The position numbers and the translations under genes were made by a program. From Glandiceps talaboti (Eukaryota > Hemichordata > Enteropneusta > Spengelidae), in the NCBI RefSeq assembly GCF_964340395.1, contig NC_135558.1, positions 11,082,501 through 11,146,500 of the forward strand: 64,000 nt of DNA, read 5' to 3'. Under the pieces are notes generated by a model. The model was not told the origin of the DNA and searched no databases. It saw only the letters and a program-made list of their open reading frames with translations. Within the stretch, counting starts at the first letter, position 1; each line of letters begins with the position of its first letter. Below are positions 1 through 15,039 of the stretch, piece by piece.

Positions 1-159
1 GCTTAAACAAAATGTGGCAAGAAACTGTACTCATTCAATCTTCCTACATGTATGTTAAAGTGTAGCATGTCCTGTTTCTTATTGGTTTCTGAGTAGTTGT
101 GTCAAACAGAAAAGCTGCATGGTATTGTGAAATAGACTGTAAGTATATTAAGTCCTTAC

Positions 160-993
160 CGATATAAAATGATGACGACTCGTGTTTAGCATGATCATCT
201 ACGAAGGACACCCCAAGGGTGTACAAGGCACTGTAGCCCGTGCCGACTAAAAAGGCTCCAATAGACAATAACACATATGCCACCTCGCTGTCTTTTGAAC
301 TCTTGGCCTCAGTAGTATCACATTGATGATTTGAATTGTTTAGCATTGAATTCGTAGAGCACAGATTCGATAGGTCGGTACTGTTTACCATATCAGTTTT
401 GTCGTAATGACTGTATCGACCAAGCACTAAATGTGGCAGCAAACTCACCAAAGCGCCAACCACTACTGTTAGGAATCCGATGCCAGCCCAGCGAGGACGA
501 TGGCTGTTAGGACGTCCACCAAGATAAGAGACGGGCATGATAGTCAACAACACACCTGTGTGTAACATACTGAACAGAGAACTTAGTTGGGAGACACTCA
601 GCTCATAACGCCTTTCAATGGTAGTTAATATGCCGGCATTGTAATATCTCACCATCGAATACACAAACATGGACAGAGAGAACCAGGTTACAAAACAGCG
701 AATATCTCTGAAACAAGACTTAGACTTATTTTCAGAATTTTTGGAACTTTTTGGTATTTCTTCGTTATCCGTACGAGAAGACTCACTATCGACCTTAAAA
801 TAGTCATCGTCGTTTCTCGAATATTCATCATGATTTTCCTCCTAAGTCAAACAAAAAGATGGAGAGTGAATTGTAAGATGAATCTATAAATTTTAAAATC
901 AAATTTCACTTTTAAAAATATCAAACTCTTTTATATTGTCGTAGGTAAAACAATGTTCATATATTCTTTAAATACCTTTCTCAGTCTATCCAT
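160..993 (-). CDS. SLCO/OATP organic anion transporter, 5' end (partial)
   Basis: This is the start of a solute carrier organic anion transporter (SLCO/OATP), a 12-helix plasma-membrane carrier for bulky organic anions. Two coding exons are visible: 976-993, encoding MDRLRK from an ATG in strong context (ACCATGG), and 160-841, joined in phase 0 across a GT-AG intron. Exon 2 opens with an acidic, Ser-rich cytosolic tail, then TM1 (FVTWFSLSMFVYSM), the family motif TIERRY, TM2, the family-typical HRPRWAGIGF, TM3 ending LLPHLVLGRY, an N-glycosylation-rich loop and another helix. It ends before the family's DDH region is complete, at a GTAAGG donor. The remaining exons must lie left of base 1; bases 1-159 are intron. 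The family call is secure; the subfamily cannot be set from this piece. The 5' UTR extent above 993 is unknown. Confidence 0.85.
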
Positions 994-1948
994 GGTTATC
1001 CAAACCTTTCTTGTACTTCAAGCTATCAACCAAGAAACCTTTTTCGTTTGCTAAACCAAATAGAAAGATAAACGTAATAAGCCACAAATTGAAAATTCGT
1101 AAGGCCAGGGAAAGAAAATTAGTTTCTCCTCCATGGGAAATTTCAAAAGTGATGCGGCGACGCGGTTTTCTTAGAGCTCCATTATACTGATCAATATGAT
1201 TATACACTGAGAAAAAAAATTGTCATAAAAGGTTTGATAATGTATACATTATAATGCACACAAATGGCTAAAAACTGTACATATATGTAATACTGCCCAT
1301 GGTGCATTATGGGAATACTAAACTAATATTTTGACAGCATTATGTATATATACATCAACGTGACTTGTAGAGGCCTCAAACGTTTTTTCAATCAACTGCA
1401 GTAATGCCAAGCATAATATCTACCTGTCCATTATGTTGGTTTTCATGTAAAATAATACATGATGGTACAGTGGTTATTCCCTTTATGTATTATGGCAAAC
1501 GTCATACGTACAATCTTTGGACAATTCTATTATAGACCAACAATATTACATGATATATGCAGTCTAAATTCATATTTAATATTTCTCCTATACTCATACA
1601 CAGAGAAATGGGCGAAAATGCATGCACTCAGGTTTGGGCTTATACATTCACTTTTATCGACTTGACCCGACGCGATGCAAATGACATGGTTGGATAGAAC
1701 AATGATCTGCCTTGCCTGACATGACCCCATTTCACCTCTCATGACCATGCTTGTTTAAATTCCCCATAGTTGTCCAAGATGATATATTGTCAAATCTGAA
1801 AGTTTGGTCAAGAAAGTCCATCGGAAAGTACAAAAGTTGAAATTTTTCGAATTTCCCCTACCCCTATGTTTAATATGACCACCTGCCGCATCTTGAAGTT
1901 AAACATTATGTATGTTGCCATCACATTTTTACCTTCCGTAAGGGGAGG
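994..1948. other. Upstream region of the SLCO gene, no gene seen
   Basis: AT-rich DNA upstream of the SLCO start codon, presumably its promoter and 5' UTR. Short open frames on both strands (about 60-70 codons) match no family I know and lack convincing splice sites. No clear TATA box can be assigned. Confidence 0.4.
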
Positions 1949-2064
1949 TTATGTTATGCTTTTGTCTGTCTGTGTGTCCATGTGTGGGTATGTGTGTATG
2001 TATGTATGTATGTATGTATGTATGTATGTATGTACATGTATGTACATGTATGTATGTATGTATG

Positions 2065-2096
<32 letters not shown>

Positions 2097-2350
2097 TGTA
2101 TGTATGTATGTGTGTGTGTGTGTCTGTCTGTCTCTTTGTTTGTGGACATATCTCAAAAACTGCTGCATCGATTCTAATGTGAAACTTGCCACACATCTTT
2201 CAAGGCATAATACAGTTAGAATATATAGCTTATTTAAGAATGCGACTATTTTCCAATATCTGAGTGTCTGCCTTTTTTTCATGTGCAATATCCTAAAAAA
2301 GCCAGCAGTTGGCAAAACGTTTTTACTCTTGAATGCACCCAGGACGTACA
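1949..2350 (+). repeat. (TATG)n microsatellite with non-simple flanks
   Basis: A tract of TATG tetramers with TACATG interruptions spans about 1988-2110. TGTCTG-rich stretches lie on both sides, followed by a non-simple segment (2140-2215) reading CATATCTCAAAAACTGCTGC and onward. The simple core framed by complex flanks suggests a dispersed microsatellite-carrying repeat rather than a plain slippage tract. Open frames here are repeat artefacts (MYVC or THTYI strings). Confidence 0.6.
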
Positions 2351-2351
2351 A

Positions 2352-2822
2352 GAGCGAGTAGGAAATCTATGTGAAAAATGTAATTCCAGGAACAGAAGAC
2401 ACTAATTGAGTGGTGATTTTGAAAACAAAAATAACTGATGGCAAATCACTTAGAAAAAATAATTCCCTGTGACAACTGATCAAAATTCTACACAAAATAT
2501 AGTGACGGATTCACATCTTTGGATTTGAATGTGAATCCAAAAATAAATATACAGTTGATTGGATCTGACTGTGAATCAAAAAACATATTCCGTCAATACC
2601 TGACCTGGGCTTGCCTGGCCAGGCATGGCCTGTATCTGGCCTGTACCTGCACTTTGTATGGACCAAAACAGGAATTTGCTTTCATCATGATCACTTTATA
2701 ATCACTACTGGCGTGGGTCACGCATATTTTATCGGGCACATCGATATGTATTAGTCTATTACATACGTATGTATACATGTGTATATCGAATATGCAAACC
2801 ATGTTAGCGTACCCCCCCCCAC

Positions 2823-2854
<32 letters not shown>

Positions 2855-3900
2855 ATAGTGTCACAGATGACATATTCATATTTTCAGTATATTCAATAGT
2901 TTAACAACATCGCATGTCCTAGTTTGACTGAAAGGTCAACAGACTGTCTCAATGATATCGGATTCAGACCACAAGATTCCAAGCGTACTCGAGTACGTGA
3001 GATGACAGTCTGCATTTCATAGATAGCTAGGATTCATAGTGATCATTCATCAATGTTTTGAGAATACTCTGTAGGTCATGTTAACGCCTCCTGTGGACTT
3101 TAATATGGATTGCATTAATTATCTGGCCGTAGGCCATGCGTTGTGTAAGTTTGGACTTTAAGGACAATAAAGATTATACTTGGAACTAGCAGACAGGCAC
3201 TTGGCTTCGGGGGAAGTCAATGAACGAGGCACTTCTGAGTACTTGCCTTGGTTCTAGAGTAGATCTTTGAACATAAACTGTGTAGTCTGAGCTAATTCCC
3301 TAAGGTTCAAGTGAGTCCCGGTACATACAGAAGTTGAATCGGACGTAAGATGTGAGAGTGTTTCAAGTGTAGTTACTTGGTCTGTCAGCTGTGTGCGAAG
3401 ACGAAAAGTAACAATAGCTTTCATTGTGTACATTTTACAAACACTATAACCCCGTGTATCACGCACATGGATGTACTACGATCATATGTACATTGATAGA
3501 TACAATCAGCATTAGCGGAACCTATCACACCCCCCCCCCCCTTTACATGGCACTAATGACGATAAGAAGTTCATTTGTGCTAAAAATCACACTTTTCAAA
3601 ATTCAAGGGTGTTTCAATACACGAAATTACTTGGGTGCTCCCTGGGGGACGCCATTTTGAATGCAGGAGTTCTTTGGATTTGCGGAGACATTCGGACACA
3701 GTCGGAACTCTATAGATTTCGTTACATGCCTTAAATCTCAACATTCGGTAATATTCGATTCACGCTCGTGCATTCTCTCAGAGAGTTCACGTTCAATGCC
3801 TTAGCTAATTATAACAGTTTCACAATTACCTTACTGGAGTTTTGATCAACACAGTGGGTCTATATGAGTCGAAAACGGCCAATAATTTCCAATGTGCAAA
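2352..3900. other. Intergenic, no gene seen
   Basis: Holds a run of nine C at 2812-2820 followed by (CA)n to 2851, and a run of twelve C at 3530-3541. Near 3160-3185 there is GGACAATAAAGAT, which resembles the 3' tail of some retroelements but cannot be assigned. No coding sequence is convincing. Confidence 0.4.
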
Positions 3901-4015
3901 TAAGGTCACGTGTGCTGAATAGTGGGTCAATCTGTTGACAAAGACTGAAGTGTACAGTCGAAAATTTCAGGTAAATTTTCTAGTTGTGTTTGGAACAAAA
4001 GTTCAAATTGAATAC
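3901..4015 (+). repeat. 5' pseudo-LTR of the PLE
   Basis: A 115-bp direct repeat starting TAAGGTCACGTGTG and ending AAATTGAATAC. It is identical to the copy at 6455-6569. It includes the short inverted pair GACTG/CAGTC around GAAGTGTACAGTCG. Confidence 0.85.
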
Positions 4016-4033
4016 TATGGTTTACCAACACAG

Positions 4034-6457
4034 ATGAATTTCCATTTGAAGATAAGGAATGAATTTGGCAAGTCTTGCTTAGACAACGTGAGACGCCTGG
4101 AAAAGACGTGCATAAAGATCGCACGGTATCGCAACCATCTTCGTTTTAATTTGCATTGTAAACACCACAATGTCACTCCGAAGAGCTTACAATTGAAGAG
4201 CACGGTAAAGGGGGATAAAGCCAACAGTATCCTCAAAAGATCGGAAAAACAACTCTTAAATGTACGTATAGGACAAAATGTGCACAAATTAAACCTCCTG
4301 AACAAAGATAAAGTTGACGCTGAGTCCCGTATAGCCGAGTCACTACCAGAAGACGTAGCTACTGAAACTAGGTCAAGATGTCAAAGGTCACAGATACGTG
4401 AACACGATACCTCCAAGAAACGTCAACAAGCGAAGTTTGCACACCTCGCAGATAAGGACCGTAAAGACCAGGTTAAAACAAATCTAGCGTCGGAGTGTAT
4501 CAGTAAATGGGTTAAGAACTGTTCAGACAGGATTCTTAGTGATCCGGAGTTCTCTGTGTTGGCGAAAGGTCTAAATTTTGCAGTCACCAACCCGGAAGTA
4601 CCAGTCGTCGACATCGTGACCCAGACTGAAGTAGCATGTCGTAATTTGAATGAGAGGGATTCGAACGAGTTACGCAGCAAAGTGGTTAACATCTTAATGC
4701 GTCCCAAGAAAATAGAATCGAATTTATCGAAGGAAGAACAACTAGCTTTGAAAGATCTGAAGCAGGACAATGACATCCAGATTTTACCTGCAGATAAGGG
4801 ACGTATGGTAGTAGTTCTGAATACATCGGACTATAAACAGAAGTGTCAAGACCTACTGAGTGACAGCGGAACTTATCTTAAATTGGGCAAGAGGGACCCT
4901 ACCACCAAGTATAAGAAGGAGCTGGTGTCAGTATTACAACAACTGGAAGAAGAAGGTGGGTTAAACAGAGTCCAATACAGACAGCTGTACCCTACTTCAG
5001 AGACTCCTCCAAAGTTTTATGGGCTACCTAAAGTTCATAAACTGAATATTCCTCTTCGTCCCATTGTCAGCAGTGTAGGATCCATAACGTACAACTGTGC
5101 TAAATTTCTGGCTGGTATTCTATCTCCACTGGTTGGCAAGTCTAAACATCACGTCGTCAACTCCCAACAATTTGCAGATGCTATCAAGAAGGAAAGGGTT
5201 GAACCTGATGAGGAGTTACGTTCTTATGATGTAACTGCTTTGTTCACCTCAGTACCTATTGACAAAGCATTGGATGTGATATTACATAGACTACAGGAGG
5301 ACACCACCCTTAACCAGCGAACCAGTTTATCACCCAGCCAAGTGGTTAAGCTACTCAGTGTTTGTCTGAAGTGCACTTATTTTGTTTATGATTGTGTGTT
5401 CTTCCAACAAATTCATGGTGCAGCTATGGGGTCACCTGTTTCCCCCATAGTATGCAATCTGTACATGGAGCAATTAGAACTCCGCGCCATAGAAACAGCC
5501 CCCCATCCTCCATTATGGTGGTACAGATACGTGGACGACACGCACACAAAACTTAAAAAGTGTCACTCTCAGGAATTCACTGACCATCTTAACAGTCTTG
5601 ACCCAGACATCAAGTTTACCACCGAGGAAGAACAGGATAGGTCTCTGGCTTTCCTAGATACGACCACAGTTATTCAGGATGATGGCTCTTTAAAAACTAA
5701 AATCTACCGCAAACCCACCCATACAGACCAGTACCTCAATTTTTACTCTAACCACCCTTTACAGCACAAACTAGGTGTGATCCGGACGCTTCATCACAGA
5801 GCAGATACGGTGATTACCTACAACTCAGATCGTGAAGAAGAAAAGACTCACATCAACCAGGCACTGTATAGGTGTGGATACCCAAAGTGGGCAGTAGATA
5901 AAGCCACAGTCATCCAGCCTCAAAAGTCAAAGACCATCCGTAAGAAGGAACAACCAAGTAAGGGTTTAGTGGTCCTACCTTACATCAAGGACACTTCAGA
6001 GGCACTAAAAAGAATCTTTACTGCTTACGGTATAAACACCTGCATCAAGCCCACTAAAACCTTGCGGCAATTATTGGTGTCTCCAAAGGACAAGACTAAA
6101 AAGGAACATGTATGTGGAGTAGTATACCAAATTCCTTGCCAGGGCCAGACCAACACAGGCCAATGCAAAGATTCATATATAGGGGAAACTGAGAGATCAC
6201 TCAAGACCAGATTTTTGGAACACAGAAGACCTAGTTCCAGCACATCAGAGGTCTCCCAACACATCCACATTGAATCACCCGGTCACTCGGTTAACATAAA
6301 TGAAGTGAAGATACTGGACACTGAAACCAGATATTTTGAACGGGGAGTGAAAGAAGCTATTTACATCCGAGCACTCAAACCATCACTAAACAGAGACGGG
6401 GGACGATACAAACTTCCAGGCACCTTTGACCCCTTATTAGGCTCACGTGTCCTGTAA
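4034..6457 (+). CDS. Penelope-like reverse transcriptase with C-terminal GIY-YIG endonuclease
   Basis: Taking the ATG at 4034 gives 807 codons plus stop. The frame stays open upstream into the 5' repeat, but that part has no ATG. Reverse-transcriptase blocks appear in order: PADKGRMVVVL (about residue 252), FYGLPKVHK (about 327), RPIVSSVGS, YDVTALFTSVP (about 398), GAAMGSPVSPIVCNLYME (about 462) and the catalytic YVDD in RYVDDTH (about 498). The C-terminus has a GIY-YIG nuclease: GVVYQIPC (about 695), YIGET (about 715) and the EHRR segment (about 729). In this family the nuclease nicks the target and the RT copies the RNA onto it. Length is usual for the family. The YGLPKVHK and YVDD blocks place it in the Penelope/Poseidon group; the exact clade needs a tree. 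Confidence 0.92.
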   Translation: MNFHLKIRNEFGKSCLDNVRRLEKTCIKIARYRNHLRFNLHCKHHNVTPKSLQLKSTVKGDKANSILKRSEKQLLNVRIGQNVHKLNLLNKDKVDAESRIAESLPEDVATETRSRCQRSQIREHDTSKKRQQAKFAHLADKDRKDQVKTNLASECISKWVKNCSDRILSDPEFSVLAKGLNFAVTNPEVPVVDIVTQTEVACRNLNERDSNELRSKVVNILMRPKKIESNLSKEEQLALKDLKQDNDIQILPADKGRMVVVLNTSDYKQKCQDLLSDSGTYLKLGKRDPTTKYKKELVSVLQQLEEEGGLNRVQYRQLYPTSETPPKFYGLPKVHKLNIPLRPIVSSVGSITYNCAKFLAGILSPLVGKSKHHVVNSQQFADAIKKERVEPDEELRSYDVTALFTSVPIDKALDVILHRLQEDTTLNQRTSLSPSQVVKLLSVCLKCTYFVYDCVFFQQIHGAAMGSPVSPIVCNLYMEQLELRAIETAPHPPLWWYRYVDDTHTKLKKCHSQEFTDHLNSLDPDIKFTTEEEQDRSLAFLDTTTVIQDDGSLKTKIYRKPTHTDQYLNFYSNHPLQHKLGVIRTLHHRADTVITYNSDREEEKTHINQALYRCGYPKWAVDKATVIQPQKSKTIRKKEQPSKGLVVLPYIKDTSEALKRIFTAYGINTCIKPTKTLRQLLVSPKDKTKKEHVCGVVYQIPCQGQTNTGQCKDSYIGETERSLKTRFLEHRRPSSSTSEVSQHIHIESPGHSVNINEVKILDTETRYFERGVKEAIYIRALKPSLNRDGGRYKLPGTFDPLLGSRVL

Positions 6458-6569
6458 GGTCACGTGTGCTGAATAGTGGGTCAATCTGTTGACAAAGACT
6501 GAAGTGTACAGTCGAAAATTTCAGGTAAATTTTCTAGTTGTGTTTGGAACAAAAGTTCAAATTGAATAC
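6455..6569 (+). repeat. 3' pseudo-LTR of the PLE
   Basis: Second 115-bp copy, identical to 3901-4015, beginning at the stop codon of the RT/endonuclease gene. The bases that follow (AATAACAATTAATC) do not repeat the left flank clearly. Confidence 0.85.
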
Positions 6570-6799
6570 AATAACAATTAATCATGACTTATCGGTATAA
6601 GGCCATGAAAAATAAAAAAGCTGTTCAACGGGCCCGACCCACCCATGTTTTTGGCATGTCAATTTATTTATTTTTTGTGATGGGCAATATACAGTATCTT
6701 TATGCGGGCTTCACGTGTCAGTAAAATACCTGCTGAACATATAAAATACATGTGAAGTTATACATTTGAGTCGATTCCAAGTGTCAAATTATATATATA

Positions 6800-7102
6800 T
6801 ATAGACTTAATTCAAAAGAATAACGATGTAAAAAGTCGTTACTCAGAGTTTCGCGCTTCGAGCGATCTTCAGACCACTAAATTGGGATTGTCAAGGTCGG
6901 TATATACACTTAATGTTTGTATGTATGTATGTATGTATGTATGTATGTATGTATGTATGTATGTATGTATGTACTTACAAACAATATGTGTATGTATCGA
7001 TCGCGACCTTGATAATCCCAATTTAGTTGTCTGAAGATCGCTCGAAGCGTGAAACTCTGAGTAACGACTCATTACGTCCTTATTCTTTTGAATTAAGTCT
7101 AT
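6800..7102. mobile_element. Fold-back (MITE-like) element with ~100-bp arms
   Basis: Left arm 6800-6900 and right arm about 7001-7102 are inverted copies, roughly 90% alike. Both outer ends read TATAGACTTAATTCAAAAGA, and both arms contain CGCTTCGAGCGATCTTCAGA. The centre holds (TATG)n at about 6917-6973. Flanking TA dinucleotides are compatible with a TA target duplication, but a TA tract on the left blurs this. No coding capacity. Confidence 0.7.
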
Positions 7103-7156
7103 AATGCTCTGCTACTAATATTTGCATCGAGCACTATTCTCTCCAGCGCCGTTATA

Positions 7157-7240
<84 letters not shown>
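7157..7240. repeat. (TA)n microsatellite
   Basis: About 80 bp of pure TA dinucleotide repeats, just beyond the fold-back element. Confidence 0.95.
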
Positions 7241-7244
<4 letters not shown>

Positions 7245-7259
7245 ATATATAGTGTTGGT

Positions 7260-8536
7260 TTACTTTCTGGTGATACATACAAGCGTGCACTTAGATTAAA
7301 CTTTGAGCTGTTGCATTTCAACAGGCACTAAAGGAACGAGCAGAATTTACGACAATGGTAAGGGCCTAGTCTTTGGGTCATCAAAATTCTGATAATCTGA
7401 AAAGGGGGCTTGAAATGATTTGCTATTTATTTGTTATTTTTTTGGAAACAAATTAAACTTCAAGAGAAGTCGTTTACCAAGTGCCCATTGGCAAAACTTC
7501 TTGCGGCTTTGCCCCAAAGAAATACATTTCATAACCAAATAATATGTAATAGTAAATGTATGTGAAATTCACATCCTTTGTAAAGTAATCTCATTTGGAC
7601 TACTATTATAGTTGGTCATCACTGTTATATTAATGTACCATTGTACCATATAACTTTATGTAGTGTAGGTGACAGAGGGGTGGCTACAATAATTCAAGAG
7701 TTTCATATGACGGGCATTAATTTTTTTTGAGAGATGGGGTGGGGGGGTACAGAATTTGTTCAACCATAAATTGTGTACATTTCCTAACTGTAGAATTGAT
7801 GGTAAGAAATCGCTTGCCATACAGACAAATTGAAAAGGGATAAAATCAAAATGACTGTAAACTCAACTTGAACTGTTTTACCATCATATGTGACATGTTT
7901 TCACATCCTTGTCCAAATTGTAAGAAAAGAATTGAAAAAAAGAATCGACTTACCTACCCAATGTGCTGGGTTAGGTTGCGCGTTGAACAGCTTTTTTATT
8001 TTTTCTGGCCTACATTAAAAATCACAGCAACTGGCCATGGGTCGCCGTTAGTGGCGATCAAAGTGACGGATACATGTAGTAATCATGACATTGTAATATG
8101 TGTACGGCGCAACATACGGTTACAGAGAAATTCCCTTTTATGGAAGACCGCGAGGACAGCATTTCGGGATCCCTTTCAAACACGAATAAAGTCCACGTTT
8201 CATACTATCTTTCTTCCGTTTTACAAAAATTCTGCGTTCAATTTTTATATTTAATCATTTTAATGGCTCGTTATGATTTTTGTCCAAAGCCCACGGGTAA
8301 GTCTTATGACAGGTTCGACACTGCCGAAAATCGGTGTGAACTAGACGTTGACGACAATTTCTGTCATTCTGATCAACGTCGCTGTCATGCCCGAGATCGC
8401 GAAAGTTTATGCCGTTTTAGGCATGCACCACTGTGGAGGCAACCTAGATTACAGACTTTTCAATGTCACACATCCCTCCAAAGGCTTTGGCAGTTTCGTC
8501 CGTCAAACAAGAAGCATCAGTTCTTAAAATACAGCC
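7260..8536. other. Intergenic, no gene seen
   Basis: No recognisable gene. An open frame at 8098-8556 (+) has no family resemblance, no splice context and an ordinary length for chance in this composition. A G-rich stretch lies at 7734-7747. Confidence 0.35.
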
Positions 8537-8806
8537 TAATTACCGTAAATCATTAATTATGCAAATTTTTCATTAAAACTGTAAACTACATCAACAACTT
8601 TTATAAGACATTTGCGCTTTGTTATGGTTCACGTATGTACTAAATTATATTGAAATTGAAGTATGCATACTTAATTACCGAAAACGATTAATTATGCAAA
8701 TTATGCATTAAAACTATAAGCTATATATCAACAAACTTTATAGAACATATGCAATTTGTTATGATTAATGTTTGTACTAAATTATATTGAAATTGAAGCT
8801 TGCATT
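8537..8806 (+). repeat. Tandem duplication, ~134-bp unit, two copies
   Basis: The segment starting AATTACCG at 8539 and again at 8673 runs in two imperfect copies. Each contains ATTAATTATGCAAAT and ends TAAATTATATTGAAATTGAAG. Period is about 134 bp. No coding capacity. Confidence 0.75.
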
Positions 8807-8956
8807 CAGAGGAGGGTGGAAAAGTCTCACGTGACACCCCAATCTGATTAAAAGCTGATGTGGTGAAAGCGGCTAGATGCGTTTATTTACATCTATTTCC
8901 ATCACTTTGTGTCGTTTGTTTTGTTCCGAGTGATCGCGTGTGTATGTGTACGTATT

Positions 8957-9100
8957 TGATGTGTATGTATGTATGTATGTATGTATGTATGTATGTATGT
9001 ATGTATGTATTTACGTATTTGATATGTATGTATGTATGTATGCATGTATGTATGTATGTATGTATGTATGTATGTATGTATGTATGTATGTATGTATGTG
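8957..9100 (+). repeat. (TATG)n microsatellite
   Basis: Tetranucleotide tract with a short interruption (TTACGTATTTGA) near 9010, ending in TGTGCGCGCG. The long open frames here are artefacts. Confidence 0.95.
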
Positions 9101-9189
9101 TGTGCGCGCGCGTACCTGTACTGTGTTTATGTTTGTGCCATGTGCTTGTCTAGTTTATACTTTGTATTGTCCATTTTCTTCTAAATAAA

Positions 9190-10560
9190 TCACCTTATTT
9201 AAGTGGATCAATACACATCACAAATTTTCCCTTTTTTAAGATTTTAAGTATACAGATCGTCTTGAGGACTAACATTGACATTGGTGATGTTGAAAACGAA
9301 TGACAGCATGTGGTCACGCTAGTCTATGCTTAGTGATAGTCAACTAAAATACAAATATAGATATTGTTTCCATTTTTCATTCGATAATGTGGTAACGTCA
9401 TATTTTTAATATCCTGGTAAACGTTGCATATATTGGTATGACTAGTCATTGAAATAGTGTACAGTGACCTTAACATTGACCTCAAGTCTGACTATCTTTT
9501 TCGCTCAATAAAAATAAATAACACTGAGCAAAATATAGTCAAAATAGGGGGATATCTTTGCCAATACTATTGGATTCGTTTTGGAACAACTACTACTGTG
9601 TTAATAATTTAGATGCATTTAAGTCTTGCCGCTTAAATATTTATACATATTATGAGACTAACAATGTGTCACTTGACAGGGCACTTGGCAGTTGTTTGAC
9701 TTGCACCGTGACCTATTGACCCTGTGTTGCTACACGTACACATTTTACCCCCCTGAATGTGCCCGGGGTACTCCTATAGAAAGGTATATAGGTATGTGTC
9801 GGCCAAAAGGGTCATTTTTTCACGAAACAAAATTCCCTAATCATGAGGTCCGGTGTTAACATTATACAAGGGGAAAGAACCCCCACCCCACCCCCACCCC
9901 CACACAACATTTGTAAACTTTGAACAGAGGCATCTATTCTTCTCATTAGAGTATATAGAAGAGTGGTTGTCATCATGGTCTCCGCAATTGTTTAAAGATT
10001 TTTAAAGAAATAGCTGGAAAATATAACAATGTAAATTCGATAAGTAGGGCATTAAAAACAGGGGTCTGAAATCTGGCAAGCATGATACACCAAAATGTAG
10101 AAGTCCCCGGTACACAATTCCTTCCATCTCACACCACTATTTTCTATGGTAATCTGTACTTCAATCGACTGCTGTGTTTAACAGGGCAGTTGATTTCGCA
10201 CATGAAGAGTGTAATATGTGACAAAATGCTCGACTTCAAAGGACCCCCTAAGCTTGCAACTGTACTTCCCTCTTTTATATACATACTTTACTATAAAGTG
10301 GTCGAAGGCTTTCTATGCTACATGGAGTTGGTTGGTCTAGTTGCGTCTTTAAAAATAAGATTTTCAACGAGAAAATAATATTAGTTGGGGGTTTTCTTCA
10401 TTTTTTAACATTGCGAATTAAATGTACACTGACTGACGAATCGTTGGACTAGAAATTCCGATGTTCTCAATACTTGGTGTTTCCGGGTTCAAGATCCACT
10501 TAATATGTATACGTTAACCGAGAAGGTCGCCGTCAACAAAACCAGTGTTCTTTCATAATT
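9190..10560. other. Intergenic, upstream of the double death-domain gene
   Basis: No gene recognised. An open frame at 10082-10378 (+, 98 codons) has no family match and no supporting splice sites. CCCACCCC tracts lie at 9880-9903. Promoter elements of the next gene may be here but none can be named. Confidence 0.35.
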
Positions 10561-10564
10561 ACTC

Positions 10565-14375
<3,811 letters not shown>

Positions 14376-14377
14376 CT

Positions 14378-14734
14378 GATATGATATGATATGATATGAT
14401 GATATGATATGATATGATATGATATGATATGATATGATATGATATGATATGATATGAATTGATATGATATGATATGATATGATATGATATGATATATTAT
14501 ATGATATGATATGATATGATATGATATGATATATGATATGATATGATATGATATATGATATGATATATGATATGATATATGATATGATATGATATATGAT
14601 ATGATATGATATGATATGATATGATATGATATGATATGATATGATATATGATATATGATATATGATATGATATGATATGATATGATATGATATATTATGA
14701 TATATGATATATGATATGAGAGGATATACATGTA

Positions 14735-14807
<73 letters not shown>

Positions 14808-14810
14808 TAG
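14378..14810 (+). repeat. (GATAT)n pentanucleotide array, then (GA)n and (GT)n
   Basis: The pentamer array with some GATATAT units runs from 14378 to about 14720, beginning three bases after the stop codon of the double death-domain gene, so it would form the start of that gene's 3' UTR. (GA)n follows at about 14740-14776 and (GT)n at 14777-14806. Confidence 0.95.
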
Positions 14811-14943
14811 GGATAGGCAGAGCGAGAAACAGAGATAGAGATAACGACAGGGATAGTCTGACAGACAGACAAGAATCAGAGTCAGGAAGACAACAGAAAT
14901 TACTTGTTGTTCTAAATTAGTTTTATCCATAAATCGTCTTTAC

Positions 14944-15034
14944 CTCAACATTGTTCAAAATAATCCAGACAGCAGTCATCACTAACAACACAATGATGAA
15001 GAGAGATACATTGTCCGTCACAATTATCCTTTCC
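14944..15034 (-). CDS. Candidate transmembrane exon of an unknown gene
   Basis: Reading the minus strand, an acceptor (AATCAATAG) precedes 15034 and a donor (GAG|GTAAAG) follows 14944. The 30 codons between are open and encode ERIIVTDN followed by SLFIIVLLVMTAVWIIL, a good single membrane helix, then NNVE. The CUB exon at 16121-16405 lies upstream on the same strand, so both could belong to one gene, but the CUB exon carries its own stop codon and the phases do not obviously fit. A chance open stretch with lucky splice signals is possible. Confidence 0.27.
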
Positions 15035-15039
15035 CTATT

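Larger units (their letters stand above)
3901..6569 (+). mobile_element. Penelope-like retroelement (PLE), looks whole
   Basis: The element is bounded by direct repeats of 115 bp, 3901-4015 and 6455-6569, that are identical base for base by eye. Between them is one long open reading frame. This matches Penelope-like elements, whose copies are often flanked by such pseudo-LTRs although they are not LTR retroelements and carry no capsid or integrase. The stop codon TAA (6455-6457) is also the first three bases of the 3' repeat. No clear target-site duplication is seen. Identical ends and an open frame point to a recent insertion. Confidence 0.88.

Noticed and set aside
986-1207. Minus-strand 73-codon frame upstream of the SLCO start
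   Set aside because: It overlaps the SLCO first exon in another frame and has no family match; the ATG at 993 in strong context explains the region better.
1949-2361. Open frames of MYVC/THTYI strings (also at 8860-9188, 11901-12375, 43359-43889)
   Set aside because: They are translations of TATG microsatellites, open in several frames at once.
3160-3185. Retroelement 3' tail or poly(A) signal (GGACAATAAAGAT)
   Set aside because: No upstream coding sequence, no second copy in the window and no terminal repeat to define an element.
3901-4015. Hammerhead ribozyme in the PLE end repeat
   Set aside because: Some PLEs carry one, and CTGAAG...GTCGAAA is suggestive, but the CTGANGA box is incomplete (T in place of the final A) and the flanking stems do not pair convincingly.
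8098-8556. 152-codon open frame
   Set aside because: No family resemblance; overlapping frames are open too, and the start is internal to unremarkable DNA.
10485-10500. tRNA B box-like GGGTTCAAGATCC suggesting a SINE
   Set aside because: No matching A box upstream and no poly(A) or repeat tail; a single short match is not enough.
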